A DNA stretch of 64,000 nucleotides from Vineibacter terrae (GTDB taxonomy: Bacteria > Pseudomonadota > Alphaproteobacteria > Reyranellales > Reyranellaceae), in the NCBI RefSeq assembly GCF_008039615.1, contig NZ_VDUZ01000020.1:62001-126000 (forward strand). The letters run 5' to 3'. How positions within the stretch are numbered: position 1 is the first letter of the stretch; each line of letters opens with the position of its first letter. The notes beneath the pieces are model-generated. The model did no database searches and was not told where the DNA came from. It saw nothing but the letters and a program-made list of their open reading frames with translations. This document shows positions 53,067 through 60,700 of this stretch, in pieces. The translations under genes and the position numbers were made by a program.

Positions 53067-54350
53067 ATGTCGCTGGCGCAACACGGCTCGGTGTCGTGGC
53101 GGTTCGGGATCGCCCGGATCGACCGCTACATCCTGGAGCGTGCCCTGGTGCCGCTCACGGCGTCGATCGGCATCGCCCTGGTCGCGCTGTTGCTGGAGCG
53201 CATGGTGCGGCTGATGGAGCTGATGGTGAACCAGGGCAGCCCGGTGCTGCTGGTTCTCAAGCTGCTGGCCAACCTCGTGCCGCACTACCTGGGGCTTGCC
53301 CTGCCGCTGGCGCTGTTCCTGGGGATCACGCTCAGCGCCACGCGGCTGAGCGTCGACAGCGAGCTCGACGCGCTGCAATCGGCCGGTGTCGGCCTGACGC
53401 GGCTGCTGCGGCCGGTGGTCTGGCTCACCCTCGTGCTGACGGCTGTCATGGTGCTGCTGGTCGGCTGGCTGCAGCCGCTCACGCGCTACCAGTTCCGCGC
53501 GCTGATGTGGGCCGCCACCAACTCGGCGTGGGATCTGGCGGTCGAGAAGGGATCGTTCTTCAACGGCATCGGCAACTACACGGTGCTGATCGAGGACATC
53601 GGCGACAACGGCCGCACCTTGAAGGGCGTCTTCGTGCAGCAGCGCAAGTCCGATGGCGGCACGGTGATGATGACGGCCGAGACCGGCGAGGCCGGGCGGT
53701 TGCCGGAGTCCGGCCAGATCGTGCTCAAGCTGCGCAACGGCCGCCGGGTCGAAACGGAGCGCGCCTCCGACAAGGTGACCGTGCTGTCGTTCGAGCGCTT
53801 CGACCTGCCCATGGAGGTCGCGGCCACCGACCCGTTCCGCGACCGCAGCGGCGAGCGTGAGCTGACCTTCACGGAGATGGTATGCCAGCTGCGGCTGCAG
53901 CCGGTGGCCGACGCGCCGCCCTCGTCGCCGCCGTGGCCTTGCTCCGCCGAGGCCACGCCGCTGCAGTTCAAGGGCAACCGCCTGCAGTCCGAGATGCATG
54001 CCAGGCTGGTGCGGGTCCTGTCGCTGGTGTTCCTGCCGCTGATGTCGATCCCTCTGGGCCTGGCGTCGCGGCGCAGCCAGAAGGGGGCCGGCCTGGTGGT
54101 CGGCGTCATCCTGCTGACGTTCTTCAACTACCTGCTGCAGTTCGGCGAGAAAGCCGCCGACTACGGCAAGCTGTCGCCGTGGATCGGCCTGTGGGGGCCC
54201 TGGTTTGCGATGATGGCGCTCAGCGTCTTCCTGTTCTGGCTGGTCAAGGAGCGGCCGCGCGACAACCCGGTGGAGACCATGTTCGAGGCCCTGGAGCGCC
54301 TGCGCGGCAACGTCATCGGCTCCATCCGCCGCACCTTTTCACGCGCCTGA
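53067..54350 (+). CDS. lptF: LptF/LptG family permease (LptF-like)
   Basis: A 427-residue permease of the YjgP/YjgQ family, with membrane segments near residues 20-45, 60-90, 100-125 and three at the end, and a periplasmic beta-jellyroll domain between (GNYTVLIEDIGDNGRTLKGVFVQQ). The Lpt complex lifts LPS to the outer membrane. No lptD or pepA is nearby, so this pair is likely a paralogue dedicated to another lipid, presumably the sphingolipid. Only 11 bases separate it from lptG. Confidence 0.87.
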   Translation: MSLAQHGSVSWRFGIARIDRYILERALVPLTASIGIALVALLLERMVRLMELMVNQGSPVLLVLKLLANLVPHYLGLALPLALFLGITLSATRLSVDSELDALQSAGVGLTRLLRPVVWLTLVLTAVMVLLVGWLQPLTRYQFRALMWAATNSAWDLAVEKGSFFNGIGNYTVLIEDIGDNGRTLKGVFVQQRKSDGGTVMMTAETGEAGRLPESGQIVLKLRNGRRVETERASDKVTVLSFERFDLPMEVAATDPFRDRSGERELTFTEMVCQLRLQPVADAPPSSPPWPCSAEATPLQFKGNRLQSEMHARLVRVLSLVFLPLMSIPLGLASRRSQKGAGLVVGVILLTFFNYLLQFGEKAADYGKLSPWIGLWGPWFAMMALSVFLFWLVKERPRDNPVETMFEALERLRGNVIGSIRRTFSRA

Positions 54351-54361
54351 AGGAGCCGGCC

Positions 54362-55447
54362 ATGAGCGTCTCCGGCCGCTATCTCTCGCGCCTGTTCCTT
54401 CAGCGCCTGGCCCTGATCGTCTTCGGCTTCGCGCTGATGGCGCTGCTGTTCGACGCCCTCAACAACGCCGACACGATCGAGAAGCGCTATGGCGACGGCT
54501 TCCTGGTCGTGCCGCGCTACATGCTCTTCCGTCTGCCCGAGATGGCGGCCCTGATCACGCCCTTCTCGACGCTGCTGGCGGCGCTGCTGACCCTGCTCAG
54601 CCTGGCGCAGCAGAACGAGGTGCTGGCGTTCAAGGCCGCCGGCATGTCGTTCTACCGCATCCTGCTGCTGATGATGCCGGCCACCGCGCTGGTCGCCGGC
54701 ATCCATCTCGTGGTGGCCGACCAGGTCACGCCCTGGGCCAAGAAGCGCCTGGCGCGGTTCGAGCTGGAGAAGCCCACCGACGACCAGACCAGCCAGCGCG
54801 ACCAGGCCAAGGGCGTGTGGCTGCGCGACCCGACCTATATCGTGAACGTCGCCAGCGTGCAGCGCGAGGGCCGCTACCTGAGCGGCGTCGCCCTGATCCG
54901 CCGCGACAGGTCGGCCAACGTGGTCGAGCGCATCGTGGCCGGCGGCGCGCGCTACCAGCGCAACGGCCAGTGGAAGCTCGAGAGCGTCATCACCCAGACC
55001 ATCAATCCGCTGGGGCCGACCACGACGCGGTCGGATGACGGGGTCTGGCAGACGCCGCTGCGCCCGGGCGACTTCTTCAACCTCGCCGCCCTGTCGACCC
55101 AGTTTACGGCGCGCGAGCTTCTGGTGCTGCGCACCGGCACCACCGTGGGCACCCGGCCGGGCTACACCTATGACACCTGGCTGCAGCGGCGGCTGGCGCT
55201 GCCCGGGGTGGTGTTCGTGATGCTGCTGCTGGCGGCGCCGGTGGCCCAGGCGCGGGTGCGCATGTCGAGCCTCGGAGCGCGGCTGGCGGCGGGCGTGTCG
55301 CTGGGCTTCCTGTTCTTCATCACCGACGGCGTGTCGCAGGCTCTGGGCGAGTCGGGCGCCGTGCTGCCGCTGGTCGCCGCCTGGGCGCCGCCGCTGATCT
55401 TCGCGAGCGTCGCCGGCAGCATCCTGCTGCGCATCGAAGGCTTGTAG
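54362..55447 (+). CDS. lptG: LptF/LptG family permease (LptG-like)
   Basis: A 361-residue partner of the previous gene with the same layout: N-terminal membrane helices (LALIVFGFALMALLFDAL), coupling region LSLAQQNEVLAFKAAGMSFYRIL, periplasmic domain (VWLRDPTYIVNVASVQREGRY), then three helices. AAGGAGCCGGCC precedes the ATG. Together they should form an LptF2G2-type heterodimer with an ATPase encoded elsewhere; no lptB-like gene is in the window. Confidence 0.9.
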   Translation: MSVSGRYLSRLFLQRLALIVFGFALMALLFDALNNADTIEKRYGDGFLVVPRYMLFRLPEMAALITPFSTLLAALLTLLSLAQQNEVLAFKAAGMSFYRILLLMMPATALVAGIHLVVADQVTPWAKKRLARFELEKPTDDQTSQRDQAKGVWLRDPTYIVNVASVQREGRYLSGVALIRRDRSANVVERIVAGGARYQRNGQWKLESVITQTINPLGPTTTRSDDGVWQTPLRPGDFFNLAALSTQFTARELLVLRTGTTVGTRPGYTYDTWLQRRLALPGVVFVMLLLAAPVAQARVRMSSLGARLAAGVSLGFLFFITDGVSQALGESGAVLPLVAAWAPPLIFASVAGSILLRIEGL

Positions 55448-55466
55448 CGACCACGGCGGGACCATC

Positions 55467-56780
55467 ATGCATGTCTGGATCGACGCCGCGGCCGCCGCGC
55501 CGGGGGTGACCGTCTTCGGCATGTCGCCGATCGAGCGCCATGTGCGCGCGGCGCTGAGGGGCGGCGTGCCGGCAGCCCATGTCGTGATCGACAGCGGCGA
55601 GCGGCCCCCGCCGCCGCTGCCGGCTGATCTCGCCCGGCTGGGCCTGCGCCTGGTGGGCGGCCAGGGCGATACGGGCGCTCGGCTCGCCGCCTTCACCGCC
55701 ACCGTCGCCGACACGGTCTTCGCGGTCGCCGGCGACAGCGTCGTCGACCCGCGGCTGTTCGTCCATCTGGCCACGCGGCAGGTGAGCCTGGTGGTCACCG
55801 GCGACACGACGGTGCCGCGGGCGCTGGCGCGCGCCTGGTCGGCCGTCTATGGCGGCTGGTCGGAGACGGGCAGCGCCGCCGATTGCGCCGTGCTGCTGGC
55901 GCCGGGCGTGCCCGTGCCGGCTGCCGCCGACATGCATGCGCTGGGCGCCGGCCTGCTGGCGGCCGGCACGGCGCAGCGGCTGACGGCCGAAGGGTTCGAC
56001 GCGCACGTGGCGCTGCAGCGCCGCGACGTGCCGTTCTGGGTCCGCCGCATCGGCGATGCCGCGTCCCGGGCCGCGGTCGAGCGCTTCCTGTTCGATGCCA
56101 GCTACAAGGGCTCGACCGACGTCTTCACGCGCTACGTCTATCCCTATCTGGTGTGGCCGCTGACCCGACTGGCGACGCGATGGCGGGTGCATCCCAACAC
56201 CATCACCTGGGTCGGGATCGTGGCCACGTTCGCCGCCGTGCCCTGCTTCGCGCTGGGCTGGTGGGCCTGGGGCTTCGTGCTGGCCTATGTCATGAGCGTG
56301 CTCGACTCGGTCGACGGCAAGGTGGCGCGGCTGACCTTCACGTCCTCGGCGCTGGGCAATGTGCTCGACCATGGCCTCGACATCGTGCATCCGCCGTTCT
56401 GGTACGCTGCCTGGGCGATCGGCCTGATCGGCGTGTCGCCGCAGGCGCTCTGGCAGGGCGGCGGCGCATCGGATCCCCTGGTCGGCGCGGCGATCGCGCT
56501 GCTGGCGCTCTACGTCGCCGACCGCCTGGTGCTGGCGGTCTACAAATGGCGCTACAAGGGACGCGGCCTGCATGCGCACGCGCCGATCGACGGCGCCGTG
56601 CGCGCCGTCATCGCGCGGCGCAACATCTTCCTGCCGCTGTTCCTGGCCGGTGTGGCCCTGGGGCTGGGACGCGAGACGTTCTGGCTGATCCTGGCCTGGC
56701 AGGCGGCGACCGTGACCTGGCACGCCGGCCGCACGGTCTGGATTCTGGCCCGCAAGGAGGCGCCGCGCGGCGTGCATTGA
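55467..56780 (+). CDS. CDP-alcohol phosphotransferase with N-terminal nucleotidyltransferase-like domain (copy B)
   Basis: A 437-residue protein. Residues 1-180 show a decayed sugar-phosphate nucleotidyltransferase outline (DTVFAVAGDSVVDPRLF, TGDTTVPRALARAW) without the GGGxGTR loop. The CDP-OH-P motif has D280, D283, G284, A287, R288, G297, D301 and D305, then IVHPPFWY and membrane helices. It is clearly paralogous to copy A (shared YKGxTD and VHPPFW). It probably transfers a phospho-alcohol onto a lipid; bifunctional DIPP-synthase-like enzymes have the same order of domains. Confidence 0.85.
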   Translation: MHVWIDAAAAAPGVTVFGMSPIERHVRAALRGGVPAAHVVIDSGERPPPPLPADLARLGLRLVGGQGDTGARLAAFTATVADTVFAVAGDSVVDPRLFVHLATRQVSLVVTGDTTVPRALARAWSAVYGGWSETGSAADCAVLLAPGVPVPAAADMHALGAGLLAAGTAQRLTAEGFDAHVALQRRDVPFWVRRIGDAASRAAVERFLFDASYKGSTDVFTRYVYPYLVWPLTRLATRWRVHPNTITWVGIVATFAAVPCFALGWWAWGFVLAYVMSVLDSVDGKVARLTFTSSALGNVLDHGLDIVHPPFWYAAWAIGLIGVSPQALWQGGGASDPLVGAAIALLALYVADRLVLAVYKWRYKGRGLHAHAPIDGAVRAVIARRNIFLPLFLAGVALGLGRETFWLILAWQAATVTWHAGRTVWILARKEAPRGVH

Positions 56781-56957
56781 GGCCGCGCGGTTGCCACATT
56801 GCTGACGTGATCCGCGCCGGGTCACCAACAATGACAAAGTGTTGCAGCGATTTGCTGTGCTGTGTGCTTGAGGCGATGGCGCTCGCTGCTTAGATTAGTG
56901 CTTTCGCGACCCCTTCTGGCGCCGTCATGGCGTGCGCAGACGCGAACGGAGTAAAGA
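56781..56957. other. Intergenic region with possible weak promoter
   Basis: 177 bases without a good gene. CTTGAG and TAGATT, 18 bases apart near 56870-56896, form a weak promoter candidate for the hydroxylase. A 20-codon frame at 56831-56893 with two Cys pairs was not accepted. Confidence 0.3.
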
Positions 56958-57800
56958 GTGATCCGCATCGGCTTCTGGGCCGGCAGCAAATACAATCTGT
57001 CGCGCATGACCATGCGCGACTTGGTGCGTGCCTATTTCACCCACTACGCGGTCGTGGCCTATTTCACCCTGGCCGTGGTCGGCTTGGCGCTGGCGGCGGC
57101 CTGGATGCCGGCGTGGACGGCCGCCGAGATCGCGCGCGTGATTGCAGCCGGCGTGGCGGCGATGCTCGTCTATCCGCTGGTCTGGTACGTGCTGCATCGC
57201 TGGGTATTGCACAGCCGCATCGCCTACCGCTCGCCGCTGACCGCCAAGGTGTGGAAGCGCACGCATTTCGACCATCACCAGGATCCGCACAATCTCGGCG
57301 TCCTGTTCGGCGCGCTCTACACCACGCTGCCGACCATCGCGATCGTCACCCTGCCGCTGGGCTGGCTGATCGGCGGGGCGGCGGGCGCCGCCGCCTGTGG
57401 CGCGGGCGCGCTGCTCACCACCTGCTTCTACGAGTTCTGCCACAGCGCGCAGCATCTCAACTATCGGCCGAAGCGGAAATGGATGCAGGAGATCAAGCGC
57501 CTCCACCTGCTGCATCATTTCCACAACGAGAACGGCAACTACGGCATCACCAACTTCGTCGTCGACCGCCTCCTGCGCACCGACTACGACGCGGCCCGTG
57601 CCATGCCCAAGAGCGCCACCGTGTTCAATCTGGGATATGACGAGGCGACGGCGACGAAGTATCCCTGGGTGGCGACGCTGTCGCGCGACGGCATCCGCGT
57701 CGGCGCCGACGGCCGGCGCTGGCGGCCGCACACGCCGCATGCCAACGCCGATGCGGTCGGCGCCGATCTCGGCTATGCCGAGCGCGACAAGGCGGCGTGA
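56958..57800 (+). CDS. Sterol-desaturase/fatty-acid-hydroxylase family protein
   Basis: A 280-residue membrane di-iron enzyme. Histidine boxes: H80-H85 (HRWVLH), H103/H106/H107 (HFDHH), H162/H166 (HSAQH) and H183/H186/H187/H189 (HLLHHFH), with the typical NENGNYGITNFVVDRLL after them. GTG 56958 has GGAG eight bases upstream. The position just before the ceramide-synthase-like gene makes hydroxylation of a ceramide acyl or long-chain base chain likely. Confidence 0.88.
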   Translation: MIRIGFWAGSKYNLSRMTMRDLVRAYFTHYAVVAYFTLAVVGLALAAAWMPAWTAAEIARVIAAGVAAMLVYPLVWYVLHRWVLHSRIAYRSPLTAKVWKRTHFDHHQDPHNLGVLFGALYTTLPTIAIVTLPLGWLIGGAAGAAACGAGALLTTCFYEFCHSAQHLNYRPKRKWMQEIKRLHLLHHFHNENGNYGITNFVVDRLLRTDYDAARAMPKSATVFNLGYDEATATKYPWVATLSRDGIRVGADGRRWRPHTPHANADAVGADLGYAERDKAA

Positions 57801-57816
57801 AGCACGTCGTTTCAAT

Positions 57817-57892
57817 CCGGACCGTGCGGCTCCCGCCGCGCTCTTCATTTCCACGAGTGAACCATGAGCGCGCGTGGACGCGCGCGGTCCGG
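57817..57892. repeat. Palindromic element family B, copy 2 (imperfect arms)
   Basis: Arms 57817-57843 and 57866-57892 are about 27 bases, similar to the family B copy at 10730 (shared CTCTTCAT after the left arm) but with several mismatches between the arms. It lies between two plus-strand genes of the locus. Confidence 0.7.
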
Positions 57893-57933
57893 GGCGAGCT
57901 GATGTGCGTCCGTTTCACTGTTGGTCCCCCCAT

Positions 57934-59097
57934 ATGACTGCCGCCTCTGCCACGAGCGACACGCTTCGCGTGACGCCGATCGAGAATGCGCGCGACATGC
58001 GGGCGTTCATCGACCTGCCCAAGCGCCTCTACCGCGGCCATGCCGGCTACGTGCCGCATCTCGACATGGAGCGGCGGGACACGTTCAGCGCGCGCAAGAA
58101 CCCGTATTTCCAGCACGCCGAGGTGCGGTTCTGGCTGGCACGGCGCGGCGAACGCGTGGTCGGCCGCATCTCGGCCCAGGTCGACCGGGCCCATCTCGAC
58201 CGCTACCACGACGCGACCGGTTTCTTCGGCTGCCTGGATGCCGAGGACGATCCGGCCGTCTACGCGGCGCTGCTTGCCGCCGCCGAGACGTGGCTGCGCG
58301 ACAGCGGCATGCAGCGCAGCCGGGGACCGCTCTCGCTCTCGATCAACGAGGAGGTCGGCCTGCAGATCGGCGGCTTCGACAGCCGGTCCATGCTGCTGAT
58401 TCCGTATCATCCGCCCTACGCCCAGGCCCGGGTAGAGGCGCAGGGCTATGCCAAGGCCAAGGATGTCATATCGTATGACTATGACGTCCAGAACGCGCCG
58501 CTGACCATCGGCCGCAAGCTGATCGAGCGTGGCGGGTTCGCCGGTCGCGTCAAGGTGCGGACCGCCGACATGAAGCGCTTCGACGCCGAGGTGCGCACGC
58601 TGCTCGACATCTTCAACGACGCCTGGGCCGACAACTGGGGCTACGTGCCCTTCACCGAGGCCGAGATCGCCGTCGCCGCCAAAACGCTGAAGCCGGTGGT
58701 GATCCGCGACCTGGCGATCTTCGTCGACGTCGACGGCGAGACCGTGGCTTTCATCGTGGCGCTGGCCAACCTCAACGAGGCGGTGCGCGACCTCGGCGGC
58801 CGGCTGCTGCCGTTCGGCTGGGCGAAGCTTGCCTGGCGTCTGCTCGTCGACAAGCCCAGGAGCGCGCGGGTGCCGCTGATGGGCGTGCGCAAGAAATTCC
58901 GCAACCATCCGCTGCTCGGCGCCGGCCTCGCCATGATGGCGATCGATGCGCTGCGCGAGAACGGCAAGCGGATCGGCATGAAGACCGCCGAGCTGGGCTG
59001 GATCCTCGAGGACAACAAGGCGACCAACAACATCATCCGCTCCTCCGGCGGCAAGGTCTACAAGACGCACCGCATCTACGAGAAGGCGCTGTCGTGA
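57934..59097 (+). CDS. bcerS: GNAT-fold acyltransferase, bacterial ceramide synthase (bCerS) type
   Basis: A 387-residue protein with the layout of the Caulobacter bacterial ceramide synthase, a GNAT-like enzyme that N-acylates sphinganine. The N-terminal part (RDMRAFIDLPKRLYRGHAGYVPHLDMERRD) and middle (FTEAEIAVAAKTLKPVVIRDLAIFVDVDGE) are typical, and the C-terminal LGWILEDNKATNNIIRSSGGKVYKTHRIY is the GNAT acyl-CoA segment. With spt, acpR, cerR and aasR 10 kb upstream it completes a ceramide pathway. Confidence 0.87.
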   Translation: MTAASATSDTLRVTPIENARDMRAFIDLPKRLYRGHAGYVPHLDMERRDTFSARKNPYFQHAEVRFWLARRGERVVGRISAQVDRAHLDRYHDATGFFGCLDAEDDPAVYAALLAAAETWLRDSGMQRSRGPLSLSINEEVGLQIGGFDSRSMLLIPYHPPYAQARVEAQGYAKAKDVISYDYDVQNAPLTIGRKLIERGGFAGRVKVRTADMKRFDAEVRTLLDIFNDAWADNWGYVPFTEAEIAVAAKTLKPVVIRDLAIFVDVDGETVAFIVALANLNEAVRDLGGRLLPFGWAKLAWRLLVDKPRSARVPLMGVRKKFRNHPLLGAGLAMMAIDALRENGKRIGMKTAELGWILEDNKATNNIIRSSGGKVYKTHRIYEKALS

Positions 59098-59159
59098 GGA
59101 CAGCGATTGCGCTCGGTGTGTCCGCGGGCGGTGCTAGCGGATTCACATATGCCCTTGCC

Positions 59160-59246
59160 GTCATCCCGAGCGCAGCGAGGGATCTCCCGCGAATAGCGCA
59201 CCGTGCGCCTTGCCGCAGGAGATCCCTCGCTGGCGCTCGGGGTGAC
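59160..59246 (+). repeat. Palindromic element family A, copy 5
   Basis: An 87-base inverted repeat in plus orientation, with a slightly diverged right arm (CTCGGGGTGAC). Unlike the other four it lies between two genes of the same direction. Confidence 0.9.
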
Positions 59247-59287
59247 AGCGAGGTCATATGCGAATGCCCTGCGGACGAGGCCAAGCC

Positions 59288-60082
59288 ATGACCTCCCGCC
59301 GACGCTTCACCGCGCTGGTGCTGGCCGGCAGCCGCGGCGCGGCCGATCCGGTGGCGCAGGCTGCCGGCGTGCCCCACAAGGCGCTGGCGGTGGTCGGCGG
59401 CCAGCCGATGCTGCTGCGCGTGGTCGATGCGCTGCGCGCCAGCCCGGCCATCGATCGCATCGTGCTGGCGGTGCAGGACCAGGCGATCGTCGATGCGGTG
59501 CCGGCGCTGGCCGCCGCGGTCACACGCGGCGAGATCGCGGTGATGCCCACCCAGGCGTCGCCGGCGCTCACGGTCGAGGCCGCGATGCGGTCCTTGCCCG
59601 ACGCCTTTCCGCTCTTGGTGACGACCAGCGACCACGCCCTGCTGACGCCGGAGATCGTCGGCAGCTTCGTCGCGGGCGTGACGCCGGATGCCGATGTCGC
59701 GGTGGGGCTGGCGACCCGCACCGCCATCCTCAATGCCTATCCCGGCTCGGTGCGCACGTTCATCCGGCTGGGCGGCGAGGGCTATTCCGGCTGCAACCTC
59801 TTTGCCTTTCTCAGTCCGGAAGGCGCCCAGGCGGTCGTCTTCTGGGTCCGGATGGAGCGCTACCGCAAGACGCCATGGAAGATCGCGGCCAGCATCGGCC
59901 TGTGGCCGCTGCTGCGCTACGCCCTGGGCCGGCTCGATCTCGGCGGCGCCTTCCGCGAGCTGTCGCGCCTGGTCGGCGCGCGCGGTGTTCCCGTGGTGCT
60001 GCCGCAGCCGGAAGCGGCCATCGACGTCGACAAGCCCTCCGACCTCGCGCAAGTGGAGGAGATCCTGTCGCGCCGCCGGTAG
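59288..60082 (+). CDS. MobA-like nucleotidyltransferase
   Basis: A 264-residue enzyme with the nucleotidyltransferase start ALVLAGSRGAADPVAQAAG, then HKALAVVGGQPMLLRVVDAL and TTSDHALLTPEIV, the metal site. The GxGxR loop is altered (SRGAAD). Such enzymes activate a phosphorylated alcohol with CTP or GTP, giving a substrate for CDP-alcohol phosphotransferases. Start ATG 59288 lies after a family A palindrome. Confidence 0.85.
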   Translation: MTSRRRFTALVLAGSRGAADPVAQAAGVPHKALAVVGGQPMLLRVVDALRASPAIDRIVLAVQDQAIVDAVPALAAAVTRGEIAVMPTQASPALTVEAAMRSLPDAFPLLVTTSDHALLTPEIVGSFVAGVTPDADVAVGLATRTAILNAYPGSVRTFIRLGGEGYSGCNLFAFLSPEGAQAVVFWVRMERYRKTPWKIAASIGLWPLLRYALGRLDLGGAFRELSRLVGARGVPVVLPQPEAAIDVDKPSDLAQVEEILSRRR

Positions 60083-60133
60083 AGTATGCCGTGTGCTCAT
60101 AAACGCAGGCTGATCGATGTCCGCTTTCAGCCG

Positions 60134-60264
60134 TCAGAACCGGTAGACGAGGTTGCCCTTGATGCTGCGGTCCTCGGCATCGTCCGAGAGGACACCGGCA
60201 TAGCGGCGCCGATGGTGAGCGACTTGCCGGTCTCGAGATCGAAGCCGGCCTCGGAAATGCGGCG
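60134..60264 (-). pseudogene. Frameshifted remnant of an outer-membrane beta-barrel C-terminus
   Basis: Read on the minus strand, one frame gives SEAGFDLETGKSLTIGA and the next frame continues YAGVLSDDAEDRSIKGNLVYRF then stop. Joined, they match the last strands of an autotransporter-type barrel ending in the C-terminal Phe. Expected Ser codon after GA shows only GC, so a one-base deletion near 60203 fits. It directly touches the 3' end of the next gene, and no upstream part remains. Confidence 0.6.
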
Positions 60265-60669
60265 TCACGCGCGGACCGAACGGTGTTTCGACAAGGCATG
60301 GTCGAGCTGCGCGGCATTCGGGCAGAAGGTACGGAATTCCGTTTGCCCAGTGCCGGACAGCCATTCGCGACACCGACGCTTGTCCCGGCACGTCGTGCAG
60401 GCCCACGTCATGTCGCGCAGGTCCTCGACGGGAAGTCGAGCAGCATCGATACCAAGCCGGGCGAGCATTTGGTCCAGCAGCTCCGTGGAGTCGGCACATC
60501 CTGAGATCAGAGGCCCGACCTGCGAGCGCACAAGGCCGGCATCCGCCAGAACGGCATCGAGGCACCCCATGCCCTCGAGTCGCGCGATTTCGCGCCGCAG
60601 CTGCATGCGCTTACGTTTCCCATCGACGAAGCGAGCGATCGTTTGCTGGAGATCCTGGAGCGTCGTCAT
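60265..60669 (-). CDS. DUF6455-like cysteine-motif protein (first)
   Basis: A 134-residue protein. The N-terminal half is a coiled helical region (QQTIARFVDGKRKRMQLRREIARLEGM); the C-terminal half carries WACTTCRDKRRCREWL then FRTFCPNAA, the CxxC...C...FCPN pattern of DUF6455 proteins, presumably metal or redox binding. GGAGG precedes ATG 60669. Lies downstream of its paralogue and may be co-transcribed. Confidence 0.8.
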   Translation of the reverse strand: MTTLQDLQQTIARFVDGKRKRMQLRREIARLEGMGCLDAVLADAGLVRSQVGPLISGCADSTELLDQMLARLGIDAARLPVEDLRDMTWACTTCRDKRRCREWLSGTGQTEFRTFCPNAAQLDHALSKHRSVRA

Positions 60670-60700
60670 GACCCTTGCCTCCTTTCGTCGAGGTGCCGCG

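Noticed and set aside
56831..56893. 20-codon frame with two Cys-Cys pairs (MTKCC, LLCCVL)
   Set aside because: No ribosome site or conserved context can be shown; too short to trust.
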